Below, one piece after another: positions 41,373 to 50,614 of a stretch of 64,000 bases of DNA. Under the pieces are notes generated by a model. That model made no database searches. It was not told where the DNA came from and saw only the letters and a program-made list of their open reading frames with translations. Each line of letters opens with the position of its first letter. Position 1 is the stretch's first letter. The DNA comes from Bacillota bacterium. GTDB taxonomy: Bacteria > Bacillota > Dehalobacteriia > UBA4068 > UBA4997. The stretch lies in contig JAFQHN010000026.1 in assembly GCA_017397935.1 (NCBI GenBank), forward strand, positions 1 through 64,000, read 5' to 3'. The translations under genes were made by a program, and so were the position numbers.

Positions 41373-44300
41373 ATGAAAAAAAGCAGATTTCGTAAAATTG
41401 TGGCGATAATCCTTTGCATCTCCATGATATTCTCGATGAATGGCTGGGCTTACGCTGATGAAGAAAGTATCGTTGTAAGTGATATTGCTGTTTCTGCCGA
41501 TGAGGGTAATGGCACCGAAACGGAGGATGAAGCACCTGCTGACGGGGCTAATGGTGTTGAAACGAAGGATGAAGCACCTGCCGATGAGGGTAATGGTGCT
41601 GAATCGGAGGGTGGAACGCCTGCTGATGTGGATAATGGTGCTGAATCGGAGAGTGGAACGCCTGCTGATGTGGATAATGGCACCGAAACGGAGGATGAAG
41701 CACCTGCTGACGGGGCTAATGGTGTTGAAACGAAGGATGAAGCACCTGCTGACGGGGCTAATGGTGTTGAAACGAAGGATGAAGCACCTGCCGATGAGGG
41801 TAATGGTGCTGAAATGGAGGACGGAATGCCTGCCGATGAGAATATTGACGGCGGCAGTGCTGTCCTTGCTGAGGATGAGGCATTTACGCTGTGCCCTGAG
41901 TGCGGTATGGCCGGCATACACATGGTAAGCTGTCCTGGATACACTTGCCCTGAATGTGGCGGGGCAGAGAGCCATGCTGCCGATTGCCCGCAGAATATAC
42001 CTGCCGAGCCGGAGACTTCGGCGGCAGAAGTACTTTTGGGTGCGGCCAGCGTTGAGGAAATGTATATTGGTGTTTTGGCGCTTATGAATACCGCCCCGGA
42101 TGCTCTTATGGCGCTGACCGAGGAGGAAATAGCCGCCCTGCGTGCCCGCATCAATGAGCTTGACCCTGAGGGCGATGATGCCGATGCCATAGATTTGCTG
42201 GATACCCTGGCTTTTCTGCCCAACGGTGCGGAAGCTTCATTTTGTACTTGTGAGGCGGCCGAGGGTGAGGCGCATCGTTTTGGCTGTACGCTTTACGAGA
42301 AGCCGGAGATTCCCCGGTGTGATTGTCATTGGTGGACTAAATGGTTGGCCGATGATTTGCAGAAGCATGATGAGGACTGCGCTCTGCGCCTTTTCTGCGC
42401 CGAGGTTGTACGGGATATGTCGGTTGAGGAGCTGGCTAACGAACTTTGGAATGAACTGCCGTTGTTGGCCAAGAATTATCTTTGGGATAATCTGACCGCC
42501 GAGGAGCAGGCCGCTATGGCTGTATATGGCATTGGCGAGCCTGCTGATACGGCTGCTGCGGTGATAAATGCTGCCGATGTTTATGCTGATGAGGACTATA
42601 CACAGATAGAAAAATACAGCAGGGAGGCTCCCTTGGATGTGGAGACCTGCGGCGAGACGATTTATGTTACTGCCTCTGCCGAAGCGCAGGAAGTTTATTT
42701 TGCCCGTGCCGATGGTGCTGAATTTTCCACCGCGGATGCTGATAGTGCTCAGGTAACACCTGAGGACAAAATGGGGCTGCTGCATACCGATTATTACCGA
42801 AAAGCAACACTAACCCTTGCCCCCGGTTTGCAGGCAGGTGATACTGTATGTTTTACTGCTGAATGGCTGGATATTCATTGGGGGGCTTGGCCCGAAACAG
42901 TTATCAAAACCATAACTGTTAAGATTATCGCTCCTAAAACGGAGGCTCCTGTGGTGCCTGAGGTACAGGTGCCGGAGTGTGATTGCGGCGAGGGTGCTCC
43001 TGAAAATATTGCTTATCATGTTGACAGCTGTCCTCGTAAGGCATATATCAAAACATTGTTTGACGGCAAGGCTGCTGAGGAAATTTACGCCTTGTGGGAA
43101 AACTATGATGAAGCTGTTCAGACCGATCTGCTGAATATGCTGCAAGTGTGGGATAACGCCAAATATGAGGAACTGAAAAAGCTAATTGCCCAAATAGATA
43201 ATTCCAGCGGATTTGATATTGTATATGTCGAATATGCAGGTACTGCTGAGAACGGTATTGGGGCAAAAATTCTTGCTGCGGCAGGCTCTTTCCCTGATGG
43301 AACTACTGTATCTGTTGCTGATGCCGATGTATCCGATTCTGAGGTGGCATACGTTGTTGATGATGAAATTTTGGGAATTGTTGCTGTTGACATCAGCTTT
43401 GGCGGGACAGAACCCTTGAATGACGTTATGGTTTCTTTGGATATTCCCGCAGAAGAAGTACCGGCTGCCGCAAACAAAGTAATCATCGTCCATATGGGTA
43501 GCATTGGGCCTGAAATAGTTGCTGCCAAATATCTGAATAGTGCAGATTCTGGGGAAACGATTGCCTTTAAGACCAATAGTTTTTCCAGTTATGCGGCTGT
43601 ATTTGTGAATGGCAAGTACAATGCTCAGAAAATGAGTAGTATTTTGCAGGACAATGATACATATAAAATCTCTACATTTAATGTAGACTTGTTTGACTAT
43701 GATCCTGTCAAAATGAATAACGCTCTTAATGCGGCAACGACTGATGGAAACGGTTTTCACCTGACAGGCTACGGTATAGCCGGTATGGGATCCAATACCG
43801 GCATTAACAACTCGGCATCAGAGTATGCTAAACAGGGAATTTTGCAAAATAACTTATCAGATGGTTTTCCTGTAATTAACTTTTTGAATGGAACTGATGC
43901 CGGTGCCGCTACGGGTAAAATTCTGTTTGCTGATTCTTATTCTGTTGAGGGCAAAACTATATATAACGATATTCCGTTTGAGTTTGTTTATAATAAAAAT
44001 ACTGGCTATTACGAATACAAAAGTTCGGCAAACCATGCTCAGCTAAACGATGCTGAGAACAAAATTGAATTGTATGCAGATACTCTGTCCACCGAGAACA
44101 ATTATGTCGCAACCCTGGATTTAAGCACAGCAAACGGAACAAGTGATTATAGTTCTCATAATGAAAGCGTGAGTGGCTTTGATGGTATTGTGTCTGATAC
44201 AAATTCTAATAAAAGGCTTGATCCGTATGTTTTGTTTACTGTGGATAATGTGGCAGCAAATGATGTGGGACAGATTTACATTAAAGCAAAAGTTCCTGCA

Positions 44301-46136
44301 AATGTTGGTGCCAACCAGTTCCAATTATTCTTTACAACAGATAAGGCAACCAGATGGGATGAAGCAAAGTCTTTTGGTAATACGACATACAGCAAGGAGA
44401 TTCCGTATACGGCCAATGGCGATTGGATTGAGTTTGTAATTGATACAAGCGAAAATAATAATTGGCAGGATACGATTACAGCGGTGCGTGTTGACCTTTT
44501 TGACAGTAACAAAGGTGATGTGGATACAACGGGCTCTTATTCTGTCGAAATTGATGAAATCCGATTCATTAAAAAGGATTACGATGCTTACGCAACACGT
44601 GGCGGTTTCTATCCCTTCTCTGAGATTCAGGATTCGTATCCCGGCAATAACACTGGATTTGAGTATAATGCTTGGGAAAGCCTGTTTACGGATGACAGTC
44701 TTACTATGGCACGTGCAAGCCGTTCTATTTTTAATCCTGCACCAGTTTCCGAGGCACTCAGATATGAAGAATTGGCCTATGGTATGGTTATGGAATTTGA
44801 CTTCTATATGCCTGTGAATAGAGAGGAGAAAGATTTAACTTATTATTTTAATGGTGATGACGACCTATGGGTGTTCGTTGATAATCAGCTTGTACTGGAT
44901 ATTGGCGGCGGTCACGGTGCTATCACCGGTATTGTTGATTTTTCACAAGGGACAACAAGAGTAGAGAATGCTGTGACGGTTACCGGTTATAACAGTGGTG
45001 CAGACGGCACCCCGGCAGCGCAGGAAGAAACTATTGAAGAAGCATTGTTGAATCCCGGCAAGCATACTATGAAAATATTTTATCTGGAACGCGGTGGTTC
45101 GGTTTCTAATTGCTTTATGAAATTCAATCTGCCGCAAACACCGGAAGCTGCTGTAACAGTCAGTAAAGATGTAAGGATGAGCGATGGCAGCAAAACGGAT
45201 TTGGCGGATAAGCCGTTTAAGTTCCAAATTACAACAGAATATAACGGTACCAAAATTGATGGTGAAATTTATCCTGATGGCAAAAATTTGACATATACTC
45301 TTATCGGCGATAATTTGGTTGACGATCAAAAAGAACCTGTCAGCTTTCTTACCCGCAGCACAGATGAAGATGGCTGTTTCTACTTATTAGATGGCCAATA
45401 TGCAATGTTTGATATTCAGGAAAATTACAAAGTAACCATTGTTGAAATTGCTGATAGCGATGGAGATGAAAATGTTTTTGATGAATACGGCAATATTTAT
45501 GCAGGCAAAAAGAAATTTGAATATGATGAAGCCCAAAGTGGTGTTTTAATTAACAATAAAGAACCTGAAAAAAAGGACGATTATACCAATTTAACTGTTG
45601 AAGATGGCTCGTTGATATATGCATTTACCAATGTCTATAAGGAACTCAACAAAGCCAACCTGACTATTATTAAAGAAGTTGATACCAAAAATCCGGAACA
45701 GGATTTTTATTTCCAACTTCAAGATACTGCTGCTAATACAGTTTGGGATATTATTATTCCTGCCAGCGATATTATTGTTGGTAAGAATTTCATTACTATT
45801 GCAGATTTACCTGTGGGAGAGTATAAAGTTACTGAAAAAACTGATTGGTCTTGGCGATATAAGTTTAAGGAAGTAACTGCTGAGCAGGATAATTCTGCTG
45901 CCCAAGAAGGCACGAGTATTACTTTTGATTTTGCCTATGTTGGAGAAACTGTTACCTTTACCAACGTCCGTGATACTGACATCTGGATAGACGGCAATAC
46001 CCGGTGCCGGAACATCTTTAACAGCACAGACGGTTCCGGGCAGCAGACCCCTGAGCTGCCTGATAAAGCGTCGGTACCTGCTCAATTAGCTGTCCTCCGT
46101 GAGGAAGATAGCCCGACGCTGATTGCCATAGTCTGA
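41373..46136 (+). CDS. Giant secreted adhesin with 14-residue repeats, CCHC motifs and a fibro-slime (PA14-like) domain
   Basis: 1587 residues. Ordinary Sec signal peptide (residues 1-28, cleavage after WAYA). Residues 42-153: eight 14-residue acidic repeats of the form ADGANGVETKDEAP. Residues 174-660: five short C-x(1-2)-C...H...C motifs (such as CPECGMAGIHMVSC and CDCGEGAPENIAYHVDSC) between helical segments. Around residues 1110-1260: a fibro-slime domain with YYFNGDDDLWVFVDNQLVL and DIGGGHGAITG. Then two Cna-B/pilin-like beta domains (about 1265-1380 and 1415-1530), ending in an FTNVRDTD segment. No LPxTG-like signal or membrane anchor is visible, so it is secreted or held by other components. 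AAAGGAG ribosome-binding site. Probable adhesin; ligand unknown. Confidence 0.88.
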   Translation: MKKSRFRKIVAIILCISMIFSMNGWAYADEESIVVSDIAVSADEGNGTETEDEAPADGANGVETKDEAPADEGNGAESEGGTPADVDNGAESESGTPADVDNGTETEDEAPADGANGVETKDEAPADGANGVETKDEAPADEGNGAEMEDGMPADENIDGGSAVLAEDEAFTLCPECGMAGIHMVSCPGYTCPECGGAESHAADCPQNIPAEPETSAAEVLLGAASVEEMYIGVLALMNTAPDALMALTEEEIAALRARINELDPEGDDADAIDLLDTLAFLPNGAEASFCTCEAAEGEAHRFGCTLYEKPEIPRCDCHWWTKWLADDLQKHDEDCALRLFCAEVVRDMSVEELANELWNELPLLAKNYLWDNLTAEEQAAMAVYGIGEPADTAAAVINAADVYADEDYTQIEKYSREAPLDVETCGETIYVTASAEAQEVYFARADGAEFSTADADSAQVTPEDKMGLLHTDYYRKATLTLAPGLQAGDTVCFTAEWLDIHWGAWPETVIKTITVKIIAPKTEAPVVPEVQVPECDCGEGAPENIAYHVDSCPRKAYIKTLFDGKAAEEIYALWENYDEAVQTDLLNMLQVWDNAKYEELKKLIAQIDNSSGFDIVYVEYAGTAENGIGAKILAAAGSFPDGTTVSVADADVSDSEVAYVVDDEILGIVAVDISFGGTEPLNDVMVSLDIPAEEVPAAANKVIIVHMGSIGPEIVAAKYLNSADSGETIAFKTNSFSSYAAVFVNGKYNAQKMSSILQDNDTYKISTFNVDLFDYDPVKMNNALNAATTDGNGFHLTGYGIAGMGSNTGINNSASEYAKQGILQNNLSDGFPVINFLNGTDAGAATGKILFADSYSVEGKTIYNDIPFEFVYNKNTGYYEYKSSANHAQLNDAENKIELYADTLSTENNYVATLDLSTANGTSDYSSHNESVSGFDGIVSDTNSNKRLDPYVLFTVDNVAANDVGQIYIKAKVPANVGANQFQLFFTTDKATRWDEAKSFGNTTYSKEIPYTANGDWIEFVIDTSENNNWQDTITAVRVDLFDSNKGDVDTTGSYSVEIDEIRFIKKDYDAYATRGGFYPFSEIQDSYPGNNTGFEYNAWESLFTDDSLTMARASRSIFNPAPVSEALRYEELAYGMVMEFDFYMPVNREEKDLTYYFNGDDDLWVFVDNQLVLDIGGGHGAITGIVDFSQGTTRVENAVTVTGYNSGADGTPAAQEETIEEALLNPGKHTMKIFYLERGGSVSNCFMKFNLPQTPEAAVTVSKDVRMSDGSKTDLADKPFKFQITTEYNGTKIDGEIYPDGKNLTYTLIGDNLVDDQKEPVSFLTRSTDEDGCFYLLDGQYAMFDIQENYKVTIVEIADSDGDENVFDEYGNIYAGKKKFEYDEAQSGVLINNKEPEKKDDYTNLTVEDGSLIYAFTNVYKELNKANLTIIKEVDTKNPEQDFYFQLQDTAANTVWDIIIPASDIIVGKNFITIADLPVGEYKVTEKTDWSWRYKFKEVTAEQDNSAAQEGTSITFDFAYVGETVTFTNVRDTDIWIDGNTRCRNIFNSTDGSGQQTPELPDKASVPAQLAVLREEDSPTLIAIV
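41496..41831 (+). repeat. Eight 42-bp tandem repeats within the adhesin gene
   Basis: In-frame 42-bp units encoding 14 residues. Units 6 and 7 are nearly identical at DNA level, pointing to recent expansion. Copy number likely varies between strains. Confidence 0.95.
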
Positions 46137-46154
46137 GAAAGGAGGCCAAAGCCA

Positions 46155-46745
46155 ATGAAAATGCAACATAAATCCATAATCCTGCTGGTCTCCATGGCCT
46201 TGGTGTTCGGTATCGGTATTGTCGGTACGCTGACCTATATGGCAGACAGTACCGGCGATGTCGCAAACATCTTTCAACCTGTCAGCGTTCCGCCTGAGGT
46301 TATTGAGGAGTTTGACGGCGATGTCAAAGAGAATGTTCAAATCCGCAACACGGGCAATATCGACGCTTATATCCGTGCGCAGATTGTTGCAAACTGGGTC
46401 AGTGTGGATGATGCCGATAATGTTATCGGCATTTACGGTGGCGCGGTGCCGGTGTTTGGTGAAGATTACAGCTATATTATTGGTGAAAAATGGACCGAAG
46501 GCTCTGACGGTTATTACTATTATAACAGCTCGGTTGCGGCCAATGACAGCACGGATAGTCTGTTGACCGAGGGCAAGGTTTTGAGCACGGCAACTGTTCC
46601 CAATGGTTGCAGGCTTTCCATCGAAATCCTTGCTCAGACTATTCAGGCCCGTCCGGATGAAGCTGTGGGGCAGGCTTGGAGCAGCGATAAGGTGATTGTA
46701 ACAGGCCAGGACGGGACTCTTTCCGTCAACACAAGAAGCAATTAA
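46155..46745 (+). CDS. TasA/camelysin-like exported protein E
   Basis: 196 residues. Signal MKMQHKSIILLVSMALVFGI, then VGTLTYMADSTGDVANIF, a variant of the SipW-type cleavage region (GTLTYMAD instead of GTLAYFTD). KENVQIRNTGNIDAYIRAQIV is the family core strand pair; CRLSIEILAQTIQARPDEA corresponds to the C-terminal strand. It differs most from the other four, and lies after the adhesin, so it may be an accessory or tip/base protein (inference). AAAGGAGG ribosome-binding site. Confidence 0.83.
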   Translation: MKMQHKSIILLVSMALVFGIGIVGTLTYMADSTGDVANIFQPVSVPPEVIEEFDGDVKENVQIRNTGNIDAYIRAQIVANWVSVDDADNVIGIYGGAVPVFGEDYSYIIGEKWTEGSDGYYYYNSSVAANDSTDSLLTEGKVLSTATVPNGCRLSIEILAQTIQARPDEAVGQAWSSDKVIVTGQDGTLSVNTRSN

Positions 46746-46760
46746 GGGAGGATGGCGACG

Positions 46761-48155
46761 ATGGTGACAAGGTTTACAATGAAGAAAATATTGCAGAGAC
46801 TCACCACCCTTCTGCTGGCCGCCGCACTTTGTATCGGTATGGCGAGCACAGCTTTGGCCGATACCACTACCATCACTTACAAAGGGAAAGCCGCAGGCGG
46901 CTTGGGTTTCTTGATTCCGACATCCGACTATACCAATGAATACACGGAAAGTGATTTGTTTGATAACTTTAAGAATGTTATGCCCGGTGATGAATTGCAG
47001 CAAACGGTAATTGTAAATAATCAATCCAACAGCTCTGTTAAGCTGTTTATGCGGGCTCAGGTGGATGAGCCGACTTATGACAGAGATTTGGCTGACGCCG
47101 AGGGAAAGCAGAGTGAAACTGCTGCCACTATGGCCGATTTTCTCTCCCGGCTTTCTATGAAGGTTTACAACGGTGACCGGCTTATCTATGGAGATACCGA
47201 AGCCGAGGACAACTGGGTGTCTGCCGACCAGCTTGACGGTTTGAGAGAAAATAAATTGCTTGGTAATATAGCGGCAAACCAGAGTATTGAGCTTACTGTT
47301 TATTTGCGGGTGCCGGGCGAGCTGGATAATAGCTATGCCAACCGTGTCGGCGAGGTCGATTGGGTGTTCAGCATCGAGGAAACAGGTGGCGGTGATAACC
47401 CCGGTGGCGGTGGAGATGATGATACTGTGTCCCGTACTGTGTATAAGGTATGGCAGGATAGTGATGAGAGCAAACGGCCGGAAAGTATCACAGTTACCTT
47501 GGTCGGTACGGATAGGGAGACCGGCAGGGTGGTGGAAGAAAAAAACGCAACCCTTAATGCCGAAAACCAGTGGACCTGCTCCTGGACGGGGCTGGATAGT
47601 GTGTATCAATGGGACGTTAAGGAAATCAATGTTCCCGACGGCTATACTGCCGGCTATGAGCGCTCTCAATCCGGTCGTGTAATAACTATTATCAACAGTG
47701 ACGGAGGCGGCGGGAACCCCGGCGGCAGCACACCCGGCGGTGATACTCCCGGTACCGACACCCCCGACGGCCCGGTATTTACCGCTGACCTGACGGTGAT
47801 AAAAGCCTGGGATGACGATAACGCCACGAACCGCCCGAATACGGTTACCTTGCAGCTTTACAACGGAGCCGCCGCTGTTGATACCGTTACTCTCAGTGCG
47901 GCCGGCGGCTGGACTTATACCTGGGAGGATTTGGCAGCCGACGGCGAGTGGCGTGTCATCGAGGTGGATATTCCCGACGGCTATACGCCTGTTTACAGCA
48001 TGGCTGATGGGGTGATCACCATTACCAACACCGAAAGCCTGATCGATGCCGGTCAAATGAATTGGCCTGTACCGGTGCTGGGCGGCCTGGGCGTGCTGGT
48101 GCTGGTATCGGGCATTGTGTTGATGCGCAGGAAGAATGACCATGCGGCAGAATAA
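46761..48155 (+). CDS. Cna-B-domain surface protein with C-terminal sorting signal
   Basis: 464 residues. Classical Sec signal (cleavage about ALAD, residue 33). An N-terminal domain of about 175 residues has MPGDELQQTVIVNNQSNSSVKLF, resembling the TasA-type bead fold. Two Cna-B repeats follow (YKVWQDSDESKRPESITVTL and IKAWDDDNATNRPNTVTLQL), with Gly/Pro/Asp-rich linkers. The C-terminus is TESLIDAGQMNWPVPVLGG, a hydrophobic span and RRKNDH, which looks like the LIxTGQxNWPVP class of sorting signals. A sortase gene overlaps its end. ATG 46761 is chosen since AGGGAGG touches the earlier ATG 46752. Likely the wall-anchored base of the surface structure. Confidence 0.87.
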   Translation: MVTRFTMKKILQRLTTLLLAAALCIGMASTALADTTTITYKGKAAGGLGFLIPTSDYTNEYTESDLFDNFKNVMPGDELQQTVIVNNQSNSSVKLFMRAQVDEPTYDRDLADAEGKQSETAATMADFLSRLSMKVYNGDRLIYGDTEAEDNWVSADQLDGLRENKLLGNIAANQSIELTVYLRVPGELDNSYANRVGEVDWVFSIEETGGGDNPGGGGDDDTVSRTVYKVWQDSDESKRPESITVTLVGTDRETGRVVEEKNATLNAENQWTCSWTGLDSVYQWDVKEINVPDGYTAGYERSQSGRVITIINSDGGGGNPGGSTPGGDTPGTDTPDGPVFTADLTVIKAWDDDNATNRPNTVTLQLYNGAAAVDTVTLSAAGGWTYTWEDLAADGEWRVIEVDIPDGYTPVYSMADGVITITNTESLIDAGQMNWPVPVLGGLGVLVLVSGIVLMRRKNDHAAE

Positions 48156-48744
48156 AGCAGGGCTTGCCCTGATGATGTTGGGAGCAGCGCTGATAGCCTC
48201 GGCGCTGCTCCTTTTTGGCTGGAACAGGGCGGAGGATGAGAATGCAGGGCAGCAGGCCGCAATAATGCTGCAAAGGGTGCAGGAAACCATACCGGAAAAG
48301 AAGATGGAGCCTGCCAAACTGACGGTAACAGAAATTGGCGGCTATGAATACATCGGCTATGTATCAATACCCAGGCTGGAAGTGGAGCTGCCGGTGATGG
48401 CCGGGTGGGATTATGACCGCCTGAAAATCGCGCCCTGCCGTCATTTTGGTTCGCCGGAATCGGATGACCTGGTGATTGCGGCGCATAATTACAAGAATCA
48501 TTTTGGGCGTCTGGCCAGGCTGAAAGCGGAGGATGTGGTGCTTTTCAGCGATATGGAGGGCGGCAGCAGCACCTATGCTGTGCGCTCGGTAACACGGGTG
48601 GAGCCGACGGACATGGAAGCCGTGCAGAACAGCGGGTATGACCTGGTGCTTTACACCTGTGCTTTCAGCGGCGATCAGCGCATCATTGTGGGCTGCGAGC
48701 GATTGGCGGAGGACAAGACCGCACCGTCAGGCGGTGATGTTTAG
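48142..48744 (+). CDS. Sortase
   Basis: 200 residues. An N-terminal membrane span (about residues 7-25) with the catalytic domain outside. The catalytic His is in VIAAHNYKNHFG, the Cys in LVLYTCAFSGDQRIIVG, and Arg follows in the same strand. The class is uncertain (B- or D-like). It cleaves sorting signals and joins proteins to the cell wall or to each other. It overlaps the CnaB gene by 14 bp, which makes that protein its most likely substrate. ATG 48142 follows AGGAAGA; ATG 48136 is too close to the site. Confidence 0.9.
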   Translation: MRQNKAGLALMMLGAALIASALLLFGWNRAEDENAGQQAAIMLQRVQETIPEKKMEPAKLTVTEIGGYEYIGYVSIPRLEVELPVMAGWDYDRLKIAPCRHFGSPESDDLVIAAHNYKNHFGRLARLKAEDVVLFSDMEGGSSTYAVRSVTRVEPTDMEAVQNSGYDLVLYTCAFSGDQRIIVGCERLAEDKTAPSGGDV

Positions 48745-48783
48745 CGGCGGTGTTTGTTATCTTATACAATCAGCTTTATATAA

Positions 48784-49698
48784 TCAGTTTAGCAAAAGTT
48801 CCCAGCGTTCCTCAATAACACCGTCGCCCCATTCGGATTTATCATAGGATGCTGTTTTATAAAATCCGTGAGTTTCATAAACATGACGGGCAATAACCTG
48901 TGCTGTAATTGTCAGCAGGAACACTTTCTTATATCCTTTTTGTCGGCAAAAATCAAGCGCCATATCCATAAGACGGTTGCCGTATCCCCGCTGCCGCATT
49001 TCGGGTTCTAACATGAAGAAGCGAAGCTGTGCTGTTTGGAAATCGACCTTGGCAATAGCGATACTTCCGGCGGGGACACCGTTACATTCCAATATTTTCA
49101 GACAATCGGTCTGTGCATTGAAATTGTCCACAAAGCGATAGACAATTTCATCCACATAGGCTGAGAATGTACCGCTTAAATGGCGCTCGGCATAGTAAAG
49201 GGTTTTGTGGCGGGAAATAACGTATTCAATATCGCTCTGAGTGAATGGACGAATGGTTATCACATCATTCGCGTCACTCAGTTTATTTTTTATCAGCACC
49301 ATTGACTGCCATACGATCTGTTGATCCTCCTGGCTTAGTTTGTTGAAAATGGAGCCGATATGATTGCTTTGAATATCACTGAGGCGGTTGATTTCTTTTC
49401 GTCCAAGCTCGGTCAGCCGAACATAACGAATACGGTTGTCGGTCTGAGAGGGTGTTTTCTCAATCAGCCCGTGTTTTTCAAACTTTGCTATCATTCGGCT
49501 CATATAGCTGCGGTCAATGCTTAGCTGCTGTATTAAAATATTGGCTGTGCATCGTTCCGTTTTGCTGATTTCAAGCAAAACATCTTTCTCGGTAAGTGTA
49601 TATCCTGTTTTCAGAATAGCAGAGTCGATCTGCTTTAATAAGTTTTGATATACTTTGTTAAAGCCCTGTATATCGGCTATTTGGTCAGCAGAAAACAT
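48784..49698 (-). CDS. MarR-type regulator fused to GNAT acetyltransferase
   Basis: 304 residues. Residues 1-145: a MarR winged helix (TEKDVLLEISKTERCTANIL, IDRSYMSRMIAKFEKHGLIEK, then the wing PSQTDNRIRYVRLT). Residues 155-304: a GNAT fold with the acetyl-CoA loop MRQRGYGNRLMDMALD and HVYETHGFYKTASY. This two-domain form is a recognised family with unclear substrates. ATG 49698 (lower strand) follows AAGGAGGTAAAG. It lies 10 bp behind the EamA gene and is co-transcribed with it; it probably represses their shared promoter. Confidence 0.88.
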   Translation of the reverse strand: MFSADQIADIQGFNKVYQNLLKQIDSAILKTGYTLTEKDVLLEISKTERCTANILIQQLSIDRSYMSRMIAKFEKHGLIEKTPSQTDNRIRYVRLTELGRKEINRLSDIQSNHIGSIFNKLSQEDQQIVWQSMVLIKNKLSDANDVITIRPFTQSDIEYVISRHKTLYYAERHLSGTFSAYVDEIVYRFVDNFNAQTDCLKILECNGVPAGSIAIAKVDFQTAQLRFFMLEPEMRQRGYGNRLMDMALDFCRQKGYKKVFLLTITAQVIARHVYETHGFYKTASYDKSEWGDGVIEERWELLLN

Positions 49699-49708
49699 CT
49701 TTACCTCC

Positions 49709-50584
49709 TTAATCTTTGGCCTGGGGAGAGATTTCATTCCAGAGTGTAAATCCAAGAATTAACATACCGCCTGCTGCCTGCCACAATGTCATTGATTCGC
49801 TTAAAACGGTAACGGAAATTAAAACTGCAACCAGAGGGTCGATATAACTGAGGATGGCTGCTTTTTGTCCGGGCAATTCCTTTAAGGAGGAAAAATACAT
49901 ACAGTATGTAACACCTGTGTGGATAAGGCCGACAATCAGCAGGTTTGCCCAACCTATGCTGTTAAGGTTTCCTAAGGTTACACCGCTTGTCAGCATAACA
50001 TAAGGCAGCAGGATTATAATGGCAGCCAGAAATTGCAGGAAGGTTCGGTGGATGCCTTCCACATTTTTGATGAATTTATTCAGCAGAATTACCGTCGCAT
50101 AAAAGACCGCGGCACCCAGACCGAACAATATGCCGATAAAATCGCTTCCGCCGCCGACATCACCAATGCCGGTGATCATTACCAGACCGAGTGTTGACAT
50201 CACAAAGCAAACGATTTGCTTGCCTGTTAGTTTCTCTTTGAAAAGAAAAGGGCAGACGGCGGTGACGATAACAGGCGCAAAATAATAACTTAATGTGGCG
50301 ACAGAAACAGTTGTATATTTGTATGACTCAAAAAGAAGGATCCAGTTAATGCCCATTGATACGCCTGAGGCAATAAGCAGGGGGACTTCCTTTTTGATGT
50401 TTGCAAACGGAATATGCTGGCCGGTTAAAAGCAGGAATACCGCAATCAACAATGCCGCCAAAACAGCACGGTACAAAGCTAATTCTCCGGAAGATACAGG
50501 AATGTTTCTGACAAAGATACCCAATGTACCGAAGATGGTCATTGAAGCAATCAGCATCAAGCGTGGATTCATAACTGTTTTCAT
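49709..50584 (-). CDS. EamA/DMT-family transporter
   Basis: 291 residues with about ten hydrophobic spans in two EamA halves, typical of drug/metabolite exporters. The tandem repeat is visible as FGTLGIFVRNIPVSSGELALYR in the first half and a matching helix set after residue 145. The ATG at 50584 follows AGAGGATAT on the lower strand. It heads a two-gene operon with the MarR-GNAT regulator, suggesting export of a compound that the regulator senses. Substrate unknown. Confidence 0.88.
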   Translation of the reverse strand: MKTVMNPRLMLIASMTIFGTLGIFVRNIPVSSGELALYRAVLAALLIAVFLLLTGQHIPFANIKKEVPLLIASGVSMGINWILLFESYKYTTVSVATLSYYFAPVIVTAVCPFLFKEKLTGKQIVCFVMSTLGLVMITGIGDVGGGSDFIGILFGLGAAVFYATVILLNKFIKNVEGIHRTFLQFLAAIIILLPYVMLTSGVTLGNLNSIGWANLLIVGLIHTGVTYCMYFSSLKELPGQKAAILSYIDPLVAVLISVTVLSESMTLWQAAGGMLILGFTLWNEISPQAKD

Positions 50585-50614
50585 AATATATCCTCTCATT
50601 CTGCCAACGCTAAA

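Noticed and set aside
41373-46136. Sortase signal on the giant adhesin
   Set aside because: The C-terminus has no LPxTG-like motif, hydrophobic span or basic tail; the frame ends LIAIV and is followed by a good ribosome-binding site for the next gene.
46086-48317. 743-codon open frame on the - strand
   Set aside because: Antisense to protein E, the CnaB protein and part of the sortase; no ribosome-binding site or domain, shadow composition.
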